NCBI GenBank assembly: GCA_029891345.1
Contig: CM057005.1
Span: 64,569,260 to 64,633,259 of the forward strand
Direction: 5' to 3'
Length of the DNA stretch: 64,000 nt
Source: Dryococelus australis
Lineage: Eukaryota > Arthropoda > Insecta > Phasmatodea > Phasmatidae
Of this stretch, positions 10,930-22,967 are shown piece by piece; the stretch's first letter is position 1, and the number at the start of each line of letters is the position of its first letter. A program made the position numbers and the translations under genes. The notes beneath the pieces were generated by a model, which had not been told where the DNA came from, made no database searches, and worked only from the letters and a program-made list of their open reading frames with translations.

Positions 10930-13105
10930 AGCCGAAGGAGCACGTACAAACATAGGTAGGCCCACTAAGGGTCAACACAGGACCTAGGAGGTGCGGTCGT
11001 GTTGACCAGGTACTCCAACACACCTCTGTCCCAGACTGTGACGCAGTTTTTTCAGTTCGGGAGCTGATGTCAGCTTCTGAAACGTCGCGACAAGCTCTTC
11101 TAAGAAAACCTGCTGGGTCGCTGTCGTTTTGTCTTCCAGCTTTATGCAAAATTTTGTCTTCTTCTGTGTTCATCTCTGCTATATTAGTTGTCCCCTTGGG
11201 TTTTTATCTTCACTTTTTCCGTATGATTGAAACCAGCTGTTCGTCTGTCGTCGTTGTGTAGTACTTGGTTTGTTCAGATTTTTCGTTTGATAATTCGTTC
11301 TGTTATTTTACTATTTTTTGTTTTTATATTTTGTTATTTATCTTACATAATTCCTTGTTGTGTTTATTACACCTTTTATGCCTTCAGAGTGGTCCACCTA
11401 ACGTTGACACTCCCAACATGTCCGGAATGGTTGCAGATCACGAAATGCGGTTTTAGCTAAATGAAATTACACACGGCTGCAAGTAATTTACCGCAAAGTG
11501 ACTATTCGTAACACGTGTATACAGAAATAATTATACCACGTATATTTTTCCCCTGGAAATTTACATTTATTTTAATGGCACCTGAAAGAACGTGCAAAGA
11601 GGAATTCAGTGATATAGCATATGCAATGGAAAGTAACACAGAAACGCAAAGAAATAATGTGCAAATATGATTTAAGTTAAGTGGGCTGGTAGCATGGGGC
11701 AGGTGACCTGTACTCACAGTTGTAGGCAAGCAACACGCGATGTGACTTATCCTGGCGGGGCCGTTTCCTTATAGCAGCGTAGAGCTTACCTCAATGGGGC
11801 AAGGGGCACGGAATGCGATATTGGACAAAGGAGAGCACAGCAGCGGAAGGAAAGTGCAAGTCTGATATCAAAATATTACATTCTATTCAGATAACAACTT
11901 AATTCAGGAGATTTGTTTCCTAATCATTAACTGCACTGAGTAACGAGTGCGTACAGACGCACAACAAAAAATATAACAAACCAATCTAAGGAGAAGTGCA
12001 ATCACATCCGCATGCTTAGTACAAAAGAGCACAGTTGTGGTTGAAACGCTTCACATTATGTCTTTTCACAGCATGTGCTCGATGTGTTTATCATCGCCAG
12101 CAATACACATCGGTAAACGCACATGCAACGAGCGACGAGCGGCCTGGAGGGTTTCTGCAAGCCTCTGCAAGCTGCCACAATATGTTCCTGCCTGTCTTCT
12201 GACAAGGAAAAAATCTAGAATAAAAGTAGGGAAGCGTGCATTAAACAAACTATTTGTCATTAAATTGTGACCAGGAGGAATAAAATTATAAAAGGAAAGA
12301 GGTGTAAAAGTTGGCACAACACAAAAACGTACGTGCATGAAGACTGGGAATCACGATTTTATTTAGCAGCAAGGCTAAGGACATCACTCAAGTATTTTTT
12401 GCATTAGTGGGCTGTTTTTTTGTGATATTCGTTTGGAAAATGGTTAATGTAAAAAGTATAAGTACTTGTTCACTGCTCTCACCGAAGGACATTTTGTATT
12501 GTGACACCCTCACTTTCAGCAGCAAGAATGTTTGTAACACAATACTGTGAAGCACTGTTTAATTTATTATACATTGTGAATTTGGTTTAATGTGACGATT
12601 ATTGTGGCTCCTGACCTTCATTAGCATTTTGGACGTTACAGAATTGGTTATTTGAAGCCTGTAAATATTATGAATTCGGGGAGATTGCCTAACGGCGCAC
12701 GTTTCTTCGTTGTAATATATTTCGCGATTTGAAGTGGAGAGCAGCATGAGCTCGTTACAGTTGTGGACAGGTTGCTATTTCCGCATGCAGGTAGCATCAC
12801 AATTGTCAGCATCACTACCTACCAAGGATATTTGCAAAGCTATTTTTAGGCTTTTGCTGTCCCGAAAAAATTCCGGTTTTTTTTTTTTATTTATTACATC
12901 CATACTCTAGTTATCGTGGTTTTAATCCACAGTTCCCTTTAATTATATACAATTATGTCTATAATGAACACTTATATACAAGACAAGCAAGAAGCAGTAA
13001 AAATATAACTTAGCCCTCGCCCTTCCCCACTCCCGACTGGGTCAATGCCGAATGGACCCTTCTTATGAAAAATGGTTATTGTTCAAGAAAAAATTATAAT
13101 TAATA
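10930..13105. other. Intergenic stretch, nothing recognised
   Basis: Several frames of 60-97 codons exist on both strands but none shows a domain, codon bias or splice context. They are treated as chance. Confidence 0.45.
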
Positions 13106-13860
13106 CCAGAGTGGGGTGGATAAGTACAAATAGAGCACATTTCATCCATGAACCAATAGTCCAGCGTCCATGGTTAACCCGCTTATGGCAGTAGCAATGT
13201 TCAGGGGCGTGTAGGCAATTATGAAAACTAGGATACAGGCAGTGCAATTAAATTACACTTCCTTTACACATTTGGGATGAAGGTACGGGGCCAGTGTGTG
13301 TGTTAGAGGTCTGTGTTCAAATTGTCTGTTCAAACTGTCTGCCACCGTCGGCTACGCAAGCGCTGAAGCATGTAGCGACGCACATGTGCAAAGGTTTCCG
13401 GCGTAATGAGCTCATACTTCGTGTCAAGTAGTGTGGCATACACCAGAAGTCGGGTGGTGCGATGTCAAGTGAGCGTGGTGGCCACGCTATGGGGGGTCTC
13501 CCCTACCTGTCCACCGGTTCGGGAAGTGCATGTCGAGGTGCCGGCGAACAGCGATGACGAAATGAGGCGGATCCCCGTCCTGCTGAAACCACACCACATC
13601 GCCTCACGATCATCTGAACTTCCTCCAAGTATTCCGGTAACACGTCCTGCAGGAAGTGTAGCTACGTAGCACCTCCGAGACTGCGACAGAGCGGTATCAG
13701 GCACGCAGACCTGCGCACAGGCTGGTTACAAAGTCACGTATACAAGGTTGCATACTCGCTCCTGCACATTGCCTCTTACATTAACAGGTTAACTATGGGC
13801 GTTAAAGTATTCGTTCCTTGATGAAATATGCTTCATTTGTACTTATCTACCCCAGTCTAG
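13106..13860 (-). mobile_element. DNA transposon with long terminal inverted repeats, Tc1/mariner superfamily, decayed
   Basis: The left end (CCAGAGTGGGGTGGATAAGT) is mirrored by the right end, whose reverse complement reads CTAGACTGGGGTAGATAAGT. The inverted similarity runs on for well over 100 bases, through GTTAACC and CAATG..CAGG blocks. A TA precedes the left end; the corresponding right base pair has changed. The interior carries part of a transposase on the minus strand. At about 755 bp it is an internally deleted copy. Confidence 0.75.
13320..13700 (-). pseudogene. Transposase fragment (DUF4817-type, Tc1/mariner superfamily), frameshifted
   Basis: On the minus strand the phrase WFQQDGDPPHFVIAVRRHL, then MHFPNRW, matches the catalytic-domain core of arthropod transposases with an N-terminal DUF4817 helix-turn-helix. 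The D of QQDG is the second catalytic aspartate. Just downstream the frame shifts before the expected SPD...D motif (the bases for HRTTRLLVYATL follow out of frame). Further on, the tail FAHVRRYMLQRLRSRRWQTV is recognisable. The N-terminal DNA-binding part and first catalytic Asp are missing. This is a relic with no likely activity. Confidence 0.75.
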
Positions 13861-14989
13861 TGTTGAATATCATTTGCTCGTAAACATCCGGTAAATCCCT
13901 ACGCCCATGGAGATCTGCTACTACTTCATATGCGTAATTTGTCACAATAGTGAAGGTATGCCCAATGATGATTCGGTTCGGCCCACTGTGTGAGATGTAG
14001 TTATTCTCTCGTTGCCTCGCAACATGGGACTTTCAGTCGTGACCCTATAATTTTATAGTGTAATAAAAAAAGGCAAACTGTGCGCTCTGTTTGGAGAAGA
14101 GGACAGACGGTGCCTTAAATCTTAGATTTATTTTTATTACACGATAGCTTACTTTTCAAAATAAATAATTGAAAATTGGAGTTGTAAAGAAGTAGGGCAT
14201 ACTTTATAACATATGTTTTCAAGTACGCAATATTTTTCCCATGTTCACTCTAAGCTCGAATCTGTGATATCATTCAGTTAAATAACATTCACTGAAAGTC
14301 AGTTAAGCTACTGCCGACTGACAAATCAAGGAAATGAACTGGAATCATGTGACTTACGGCAGTGGAATTCCCGACATTCGGTGAGAATCAAAAATATAGT
14401 GAAATTCAGCGTCATATTAATTAGTTAACAGTCCCTCAATTCTCCATATTTTCACTGATTTGACTCAATTCTCACCGTTTCATATTTAGAGTGTTGCCTT
14501 TGTTGCATCTGGAACGGTAATAAAGATTAACTCATTATTCACTCTTTTTTTCAGTCTCACATGAGAAAATACAGACTGGATTCTGTCCATTCTGGTTTCA
14601 GTAACCCTATAAAATAGTTCTATTACGTAATAATAAGGTTTGAGTTCTAAAAGTTCATTCAAGGTTACTCCCAACTTTTATGAAGTTCTAGTATATTATG
14701 CACAAGATTACTTGTTCCTAGGCATTACCAACACACCTATATTCTCCCTGTTTTCATCTAGGCTATGTTAATTATACTTACATGAAATATTTTATTGTAC
14801 AGAAAAACTATCAGTAAAATTTCAATTGAACTAAAAATGTGTGTTTCATGGTAATAGAAGTATAAGACGCTTGTGTAACGTGACATATTTACAAAACAAT
14901 TCAAGCACGTAATATATGGTGTGATTTTTCAAAGGTTTAATTAAAAAATTGCGAAGAAACCGCGACTAAACAATCTTAAATCCAAAAGT
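13861..14989. other. AT-rich stretch, nothing recognised
   Basis: No supported feature. Confidence 0.4.
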
Positions 14990-15206
14990 TGTTGTTGAGA
15001 TACTTGGACTGTTCTTAACGAGGTCTTGAGAGCCGATAAGGGTGAAATGAGGTGAGAATGGAGCGACATCGGAATGCAAGGGTGGAGGAAACGGGAGACC
15101 GAGAAAACCCGCTCACAGCCGGAATCTTCTGACACAATTCCCACTTGCGGGAATCGAACCCGGTGGATGAGTCGAGTAGTCTAGCCTCTACACCACTGCG
15201 GCCCCT
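14990..15206 (-). mobile_element. tRNA-derived SINE (family S), full-length-like
   Basis: Reading the minus strand, a tRNA-like head contains an A-box-like GTGGTGTAGAGGCTAGACT and a B box GGTTCGATTCC (about 15149-15162). The shared family body follows (GGGTTTTCTCGG, CTCCCGTTTCC, CATTCCG.TG..GCTCCAT, CGGCTCTCAAGACCTCG). Copies at 19683, 28414, 31732, 44251 and 50947 share this order. Transcription would be by RNA polymerase III from the internal boxes. Confidence 0.85.
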
Positions 15207-15484
15207 GGGGGAGGGGTTTTTTTATCGAGGGGAAGAAGGGGAGTATTCCTTTTAGCGAGTCTCCACGCCTCTACGAAGTTCAAGCGACTGGCCAGCAGAG
15301 GCTGTGGCGGGCGGCCAAAGCTTTTAAACTGCCGCGGTTCCGGTCTGGTGATACGTGTAGCTCTAGGAAAGGACGGTCGGAGCTTTTAACAGCCCGCCAG
15401 GGTTATTGTGTTAACGCCGCGCCAGTCGCTTAGCCGATGGGCGGACTACCCTCCTCTCCACTGCACAACTCGAGCTATGCTGAA

Positions 15485-15899
15485 GGCTGTTCACCATAAA
15501 GTCAGCACTTTTGAAATCAACGTTAGAAAAAAAAATGTCACTGCCCCTGTCTGCATATATTTTAACCGGCGCACTGAGTGACAATCGCCCAGTAAAGTTG
15601 GTAACGATGAATAGAACGTAGTTCCATATCTTAACGTCGGATAAAAAGTGTTAGGAAACTATTTGTGATAACTTAAATTATTTATTTCCCTTTCTGGTTA
15701 TTCTTAATGAATCGAAGTGTAAAATATTGTAAAATATTTACTTTCCTAACAATTTCACAGTTTTACTATACCGATGTATGAATAAAGTGATGAAGCACAT
15801 GGCAATGTTAATTTTACATAAGGCGGAATAATACACGACGTGCATACAAGTAAATCGTAAGCAGGACTTTCATGAGTGCTCATTTTACCGTGAACAGCC
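15485..15899. mobile_element. Family B MITE, copy 1
   Basis: Termini GGCTGTTCACCATAAAGTCA and ...ATTTTACCGTGAACAGCC form inverted repeats of about 25-30 bases. The interior carries the family B landmarks: CTGCATATATTTTAAC, AGTTGGTAACGATG, AACGTCGGATAAAAAGTGTT, AATTTTACATAAGGCGGAAT and ACGTGCATACAAGTA. No coding capacity. Confidence 0.85.
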
Positions 15900-16253
15900 T
15901 TTACCTGCATATATTATAACGGGTGCGCTGAGTGACATACACCAAGCAAAGTTGGTGACGATGGAGGGAAAGTAGGTCCATGTTTTAGTGTAGAATAAAA
16001 AGTGTTAGGTGCCCATTTGTGGTAACTTATATTATTTCTTTCGCTTTCTGGTTTTTAGATGCATCTAAGTGTAACAATGAGCAGCTTTGCAGAATATTTA
16101 CTATTCAAATTATTTCTCTGATTTACTTGACCAACGCATGAATAACGCGATGAGGCCAACGGCATTGTTAATTTTACATAAGGAGAGAGAGTACACAACG
16201 TGCATACAGGTTAAGTAGGGCTTTCAAAAGTGCTAAGTTTACCGTGAACAGCT
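15900..16253. mobile_element. Family B MITE, copy 2, headless and joined to copy 1
   Basis: Immediately after copy 1 the sequence resumes inside the family B interior (TACCTGCATATATTATAACG) and runs to a complete right end (CCGTGAACAGCTTATA). The left terminus is missing, so copies 1 and 2 make a head-to-tail dimer sharing one terminus. Confidence 0.8.
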
Positions 16254-16324
16254 TATACCAGGAATTACGTTGCTGGTCGTCACCAGAACGTCAGCCCATA
16301 AACGACTTCAAAGCAATAATTATA

Positions 16325-16735
16325 GTCTATTCGCGGTTTCTTCACACTTTTTGGATAAACTTTAAAAAAATAACACCCCATGTACGACGTGTTTGTTTTC
16401 CTAAGTATGCCATGTATCACAAGCGTTTTATACTTGTGTTAATATAAACATTGCCTTATTTCTAGTTAAATTGAACTTTACTTAGATTTTATCTGTAAAT
16501 TGCAAAATTTCATTTATAACAGATACGGTTAAAGATAGAGAGAAAATAGGTTTGTTGGTAATGGCTAGTAAGAAATAGTTTTTGTGCGAAATGTTATTAA
16601 ACTGAGCGCGCACTAAGGATGTGCGTTGGCGCTCTGGTGTATTTCCCTAAGCTTTGTTTGCAAGAGGCGGAGTAATATCCTGGAAGTAGAATTTTAGGGG
16701 GGCTTCAGAAAAGTTGGAAGTAACCGTGAATGGAG
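16325..16735. mobile_element. Family C MITE, copy 1
   Basis: Left terminus GTCTATTCGCGGTTTCTTC and right terminus whose reverse complement reads CTCCATTCACGGTTACTTCC are imperfect inverted repeats flanked by TA. Landmarks shared with the other copies include ACACCCCATG, TATTTCTAGTTAAATT, AATATCCTGGAAGTAGAA and GGCTTCAGAAAAGTTGGAAG. Confidence 0.85.
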
Positions 16736-18412
16736 TATAGAAAATTAGGCCCCGAAAAATTTTATAATTTTTACATTTGTCCCACTTGTAAACATTATCT
16801 GTGACGAGATTTTCCTCGGGCAAATTTTTTGTCAGATATCATAGTGTTTACAAATACACGTCGAGGTCAAAATTTTGCTGTATTTCTTAAATATAGAAAT
16901 ATTTTAACACATTATAGCAAATTTAACATGGACACCTGGATGGTCTTGTGGCAATTTATTTTGAGGCCTCCTTAGCAAGGGTTGTTTTATAAAAAAAAAT
17001 GCACAAATCTCCTAATTTCCAGGAATTTTTTGAAACTTAAAACACTTCCTAGGATGATTTAATGGACGTCTATAAGTATCTCTTGGCGTCTTATTTTATT
17101 TAGAATTATTTCGTTGCTGTATGCAAGTTAGTTTCAACATTTTGTACATTTATAAAATAGTAAAATTGTGATGTTAACGTGTAATTTTATGAAAACCAAG
17201 CCCCCGAAAGTGGTTTTCCGAAAGGAAAGGGTATTCACTGATAATGTATGAAAGTTTACTATTTATATTGAGCAATCTAGCGTAATTAAAAAAACTTTTT
17301 CCGATGTGACCAGGATCAAGCTCGGACACCCTTTCTGCTTCAATCTTAGGCCTTTACCAAACAATCTGCGCTACCAAGCCAAGGTGACGATGTGGAGGTC
17401 TACAACGAAGATATATTGTAGTTCTTAACGAAATCGTGAAGATTTAAATCCAGCGCCTTTTTCGTTTTTGGTTTAACAGGCACCGTTAGGATTGTTAAAC
17501 GGGATAGTACATGCAAGTACTCTCTCTACGCCACATTGTATGCGGTGTAAACCTTCAAACAGAGCGCTGCGATGATTACATGAGAACGAAATGAAAGACA
17601 TAAAAATGTAAGGAAAGACTGAATGTTCATATTACCTTGTAAAATGGTATTTTGAAAGACGAAACACATTTTAGAAAGTATTTTGTATTGGTTTTATTAG
17701 TTTGTTCCTTAATTCACCTGATGCGTGCTGTTTAGCGGTCATTTTTACACGCTATTTAACTGACCCATTAGTCAAAAATAAACCACTGGAAAACAGTGGG
17801 GGAAAAAAAAACTGCTTAATTAATGGAAAATGTCACAATCAACAAGTGGAGGAAGTCTGGTAATTTTTCAATGATTCGTCAGTTAAATTCATTGAAGTGA
17901 CTGCTGAATCAGTCGGGCGCTGTTGACTGATTGAGACAGTCAAATCCTCACTTATTCAGATTTAGTGTACGTGGTATAAATAAAAACAAAAAAAGCATTC
18001 ATTGCCTATGCATCTATCCAAATCATCACTCAAATGCGGAAGGTACATGGGGGGGGGGGGGGCTAAAGGCTCGGACGCACCACAACTTTTCAGCGGGAAG
18101 TAGTGTCACTCCCTTGTGTTATGAACGTGGTCGGTAATTAATTCGGTTTGTAATATGGTAATCTACCTGCCTCGTTAATTTGTTTGATAAGTATTATTGT
18201 AACCAGAAAACACACACACATATATGTATACAGCAGATTTTATATGAAAAAAATTTAAGAGTAAGAAGTTTACAGTAAGGAAAGTGCCTGTGCGAGAGAG
18301 AGAGAGAGGTAAGACTGAAATGAACGTAAGTAGGGTTACAGAAAGTAACGAGATTTGCCCCCCTTGTGGAAAAAAGTTGGCGCCTGTGGGTCTTACTGTA
18401 TAAAATTGTGCG
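16736..18412. other. Intergenic stretch, nothing recognised
   Basis: AT-rich. Contains a G run at about 18050-18061 and a short GA run near 18295. No coding evidence. Confidence 0.45.
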
Positions 18413-18414
18413 TA

Positions 18415-18634
18415 GGCTGTTCACGGTAAAGTGAACACTTTTGAGGGCCTGGTTACTTTTTCTTTTCTATTTTATTCTATAACCATCTTTTTAAATAAAT
18501 GTTGCTGTGTAAGCAATGTGTGTGTATTCCACAGCACTCTGAAGTTAACGTCTAAAGCCGAAATAAAATATATTTATTGACTATTATTCCAAATGAGAGA
18601 GTTTTCAAAAGTGCTCACTTTAGCGTGAATAGCC
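18415..18634. mobile_element. Family A MITE, intact-looking copy
   Basis: GGCTGTTCACGGTAAAGTGA at the left and TCACTTTAGCGTGAATAGCC at the right are inverted repeats of about 30 bases. They are directly flanked by TA on both sides (18413-18414, 18635-18636). Length is 220 bp. TA duplications and no coding capacity point to a Tc1/mariner-type non-autonomous element. The interior (GAAGTTAACGTCTAAAGC, AATAAAATATATTTATTGAC) defines family A. Confidence 0.9.
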
Positions 18635-18636
18635 TA

Positions 18637-19682
18637 TGGACATAAGGCACAGGAAGGTTTTCCTTGTCCAGTACTGTACGTAGCGAGGCTCATGCCCAGT
18701 GATTTCCTCTCCTACAAATTGACTTGCGAACCGTGCTATTGCCCTGGGTAATGAATAATTCATATCACTATAGCCGAAAACTAAGCCTATACCTCACTGG
18801 TATTGATAACGAAAAAAGAACTGGGTAAATCACGTAAAAAATGTTCGTATTTGCAACACCCGAAACTAATGTACATAAATTGATGTTCTGAAAGCGCTAA
18901 ATGGCTCAGTAAATGAAATGTAAAAAGACGTCGGACCTCCATTTTGATATAGCTGTATAAACATTCAGTTTCGCCTTCCTATTTTCTTCTTGCTTCAGCT
19001 GTTTATTACGTTTGCACTTCGGTGCATGCAGAATATATATACTATTAATCAAGAACGAAAATTTGCCGCGTCAAACACTTTACGGCCAAATGGGTGGGGG
19101 GGGGGGGATGGGCCTAAGGAGGCTCGATAGTGCCCCATGCGGAAGGGAGTGAGTTATGTTTGCCGACCCCCCCCCCTTTTCCTACCTGGACAACCTAGGG
19201 GGAAGGGTTTTTGTGCCCCAGGCTTAAGGTTCGTGTATACCATAAAAGTTGGGTTTGGATGTGCCATAATTATCGTGTGGCGAGCTGGAACCAAATTTCT
19301 GCACACCTTTGGAAAAATTAAATATGATTGGGATTTTAAAAAATTCGCAAAGTTTATTTTTTAACATTTTTGACTGGAATCTTGGCTTCGCCCATGTGCA
19401 CCTGTGTACAAAGACAGATGATGTAGTTCAGTCTAACCACCATACCTTTGGTAACATTTTGCAGAGATTACAAGGAGACGTCGCTCAATATATTCACATG
19501 ATTTGAACTGTACTCTTCTAAGAATTAATGTCCAATTCCGTTTGTGCGATTTCTTCCGTTGATTTGGTGTAAGGTTCTGCACCTCTCGTTTATGACTGGT
19601 TTGGCGCCACTATCACAGATAAACCAGCTTTTCTTTTCACTGGTTCCGGTTGGAGGAGGGGGGAGGGGCGGTTGGGCTGCTT
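18637..19682. other. Intergenic stretch, nothing recognised
   Basis: Contains a G run at about 19094-19107. No coding or RNA gene evidence. Confidence 0.4.
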
Positions 19683-19909
19683 AACATTGGGTCTTCAGAG
19701 CAAATGAGGGTGAAGCGAGGCGAGTATGGAGCAGCGCCGGAATGCAAGGGTGGGGGAACGGGAGATCCCTGAGAAAATCCGCCGACCAGTGTCCTCGTCC
19801 GGTACGATTCTCATGTGCAAAACCCCGGGGGGGGGGGGGGGCGAGACTCGAACCCAGTTTTTCTAGGTTTGAAGGCTAGCACTTCAGCCTGCGCCACCTG
19901 CAGCCTCGG
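19683..19909 (-). mobile_element. tRNA-derived SINE (family S)
   Basis: The minus strand has a tRNA-like head with the B box GGTTCGAGTCTCG (about 19841-19856) and the family body (GGATTTTCTCAGGGATCTCC, CATTCCGGCGCTGCTCCATA). A G run at 19827-19841 interrupts the region between head and body. Confidence 0.8.
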
Positions 19910-20831
19910 TTATTGCAACATTCGAACTTGAAAACGAATGCGTTTTTGTCAAACGCGTTAAGCATAGTAATCAACAAAATTGCGTGGATTGTAGTTGGAA
20001 AAACAGCCCGGAAAACTACCCCTAGCATATTCAGCTGGAACCGAACTCGGGAGCTCCCGAATGCAATCCTTTCATCTTGCCTCATAACGAAATACACTGA
20101 GCTGACTATTATTGAAGTTTAAATTTCTAACGACGTGTGCATTTTATTTAAAGCTGGGCAACGGATAAACGTCAGTACCATACCAAAATATAAAAGTGGG
20201 TGGCACTCGTAAGTTTTGCGATTGGTCTATCTAAATATTTACAGTGGAATTCCCAGGCCGTACAGATACGCGTGTCAGAACAGCCTGCTTCTAAGAACAG
20301 TTTTGCACTGTATAGATTATGCTAGATCTTTTTGTTCTTTAAGCGGTAACATACATATATACAGATACGCGGTAATTTATTCGTAGTAGTTGGAATAGTT
20401 CTTCGGAAAGCAGTTGCCATGATAGTATTTGTAATATTAACACGTAAATAAGAGTAAATTTTGCAAAACGTTACTCTCATCTGTAAAATTAATGCTGATT
20501 AACGAACAAGTACTGTAGAATTCAAGGACGCATAAGACGAATATGTTATGTTTTGTACTGAAAAATGGTTTGCAAAGACACAATATTTAACTTGCACAAG
20601 AAGACATTTGGCAACTAATTTCCTATTGATTTGTTTGCAAAACTTACAAAACATGTTTACTGTGTATACACGTATATATGTATGTATTATCTATATACGC
20701 ACATACACAAGGTTATGGGCAGTACAACAGTTGCCCTCCTATCTCTTCAGCTGACTATAGGTCCGCTCTGTCGGTAACGACAAGGACAGACACTCAAACC
20801 GATATTACCTTATTTGCAGTCGGACATATTA
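19910..20831. other. Intergenic stretch, nothing recognised
   Basis: No supported feature. Confidence 0.4.
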
Positions 20832-20833
20832 TA

Positions 20834-21226
20834 GGCTGTTCACAATAAATTGAGCACTTTTGAAAGCCCTGCTTAAGATATACTTGTATACTTGTTATTT
20901 ATTCCTCCGCCTTACTTCAAATTAGCGTGGACATGGGCATCTTCACTTTATTCATGCGTCGGTTAGGTGAGCTGTAAAATTGTTAATTAAAAGAAATTTT
21001 CTAAATTCTGCTCACCTTTACACTTTGATGGATTAGGAAGAAAATAAGAGAAAGCGAAAGAAATAATTAGTCATTGTACACGTTTGCCTAACACTTTTCA
21101 TTCGACGTTAAGATCTGGAACTTCTTTCCCGCCATCGTTACTAACTTTACTGGACACATGTCACTCAGGCAGCGACTTTTTTCTCTAAGGTTCATTTGAA
21201 AAGTGCTCATTTGATAGCGAACAGCC
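20834..21226. mobile_element. Family B MITE, copy 3 (opposite orientation)
   Basis: Preceded by TA, starts GGCTGTTCACAATAAATTGA and ends ATAGCGAACAGCC. The interior is the reverse of copies at 15485 and 46593, with TTATTCATGCGTCGGT and CATTCGACGTTAAGATCTGG in inverted order. Confidence 0.85.
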
Positions 21227-21262
21227 TTTATTTACTGGGGCGATGGGGAATGCCCAAGTATA

Positions 21263-21495
21263 GACAGTTCACGGTAATTTGAGCTCTTTTGAAGCCCTAG
21301 TTACTTTTTCCTTTCGTCCATTTTTATTCTTTAACCACGTTTTAAAAATGAAAATTGCTATTTAAGTAACAAACACAATGTGCATAACTCCACCGCACCC
21401 GGATGTTGACGTCTAAAGCTAAAATAAAATATATTTATTGACTATTGTTCCAAACGAGAGCGCTTTCAAAAGTGCTCACTTTACCGTGGACAGCC
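21263..21495. mobile_element. Family A MITE
   Basis: Starts GACAGTTCACGGTAATTTGA after TATA and ends TTTACCGTGGACAGCC. The interior has the family A phrases GGATGTTGACGTCTAAAGC and AATAAAATATATTTATTGAC. The right flanking dinucleotide is TG instead of TA. Confidence 0.85.
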
Positions 21496-22544
21496 TGAGT
21501 TACGAGTATATTTTAGTACTGCGGTGTGTATTCTTCACGTGTATTGAACACGCGAAATTCTTCTGTCCCTACTTATAGTGTAGATACAGTGACGATAATA
21601 AAACTACGTGTTGTAAGGAAGTCGAAACAGCGGTTGATGCAACCTCCTTTACGCTGCCGCATCAAAACCGAACGAATAAAAAAGAACTACCGTTTCACGA
21701 TCGAGATATTCGTTTTGTGTTCTGCGGATACACGGGCTGGCGTTTTTGTAGCGTAGCCGTGGAGACAGCAAAATGAAGTGGGTCGCAATTTATTCTTCAA
21801 CCGTGCGTGCGTACCGGAACAAAACTTTATTTATGTCGTGCGTTTGTCATTTTTTTTTTTATGTACGTCTTTCGAACGCAGCACGTACGATCGCCTTGAA
21901 TCAGCTGGCCACTGGAGCAGACTTACCAACTGCGGAAACCCTAAATCACAATTCGAAATTCATGTTCGAATTTCCCTCGCTTGCATACGAAAAGAGAAGC
22001 CAGTTTCGATGATATACTTGTCCGCGACTATAACAATTCTCCCAGAAATGTTAGTAATTTGCGAGTGAAATTCATAAGTTGGTGAGATTTTTTTTTTGCT
22101 TTTCGTTGACTCCCAGTTAATGTTAGTTCTTTTAATAGGCTGCTTCAAATGATTATTATTAACATAAGATTCTTGACATCTGCGCCCTACACGTAGATAC
22201 TATACGCATTTTTCGGATGTTAATCACCTTTGTGTACGCTATCTTATCGACAATGGTTTCGTTTCCTTCATCTATTTATACTTTTCAGAACGTCTTATTT
22301 AAATTCACATCGAAAAATTATTGGTGTGTTTCATACTGTTACTTTACATATGAGTGTGTGTGATGTGCTTGTGTATGTATGTATATTCGTACGGTCTCTA
22401 ACTCTTTTAAGAAATGTGCAGTAAGGTTTAGCCGCATACAGCTGTACTGTATCTTTATGGACGAAGGTGACCTGTACGCACGTCCGAAATCGCCAAGGCG
22501 TTGCCACAGAAAAGCTATACACAGAATTGAAACAGCCGCTTGTA
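21496..22544. other. Intergenic stretch, nothing recognised
   Basis: Frames of 60-96 codons overlap on both strands without domains, so they are treated as chance. Confidence 0.4.
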
Positions 22545-22546
22545 TA

Positions 22547-22967
22547 GTGTGTTCACGGATTCATTACACTTTTTGAATCAAATATTTAAAAAATCACTCT
22601 TTGCATGACATATGTTATTGGTTGTTTCCTAAATACGCCTTGTATCAGAAGTGTACTTATGTTAACTTAAAGTATTTAATTTTTTAATTAATTGGACACT
22701 TATATATATCTTATCTATAGATTAAAATATTTAACTTATAATTAACACGAATAAAAACAGGGGAATAATAGGTATGTTAATAATACCTAGTATGAAATCA
22801 TTCTTGCGCAGTACATTATTAAAAATAAGCGCTCACGAATGCGGTTAACCATCCCTCTGTTGTAATTTCTAGACTTGGTTAAGCTTTGTTTGTATGGAGC
22901 GAAGGAATATCCTGGAAATAGAACTTTAGGAAGGCCTCAGAAAAGTTGGAAGTAATCGTGAAGCGAC
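22547..22967. mobile_element. Family C MITE, copy 2
   Basis: Left end GTGTGTTCACGGATTCATTA is weakly related to the family start. The interior (TTGGTTGTTTCCTAAATACG, TATCCTGGAAATAGAACTTT, CCTCAGAAAAGTTGGAAG) and the right end TAATCGTGAAGCGAC, followed by TATA, fit family C. Confidence 0.75.
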
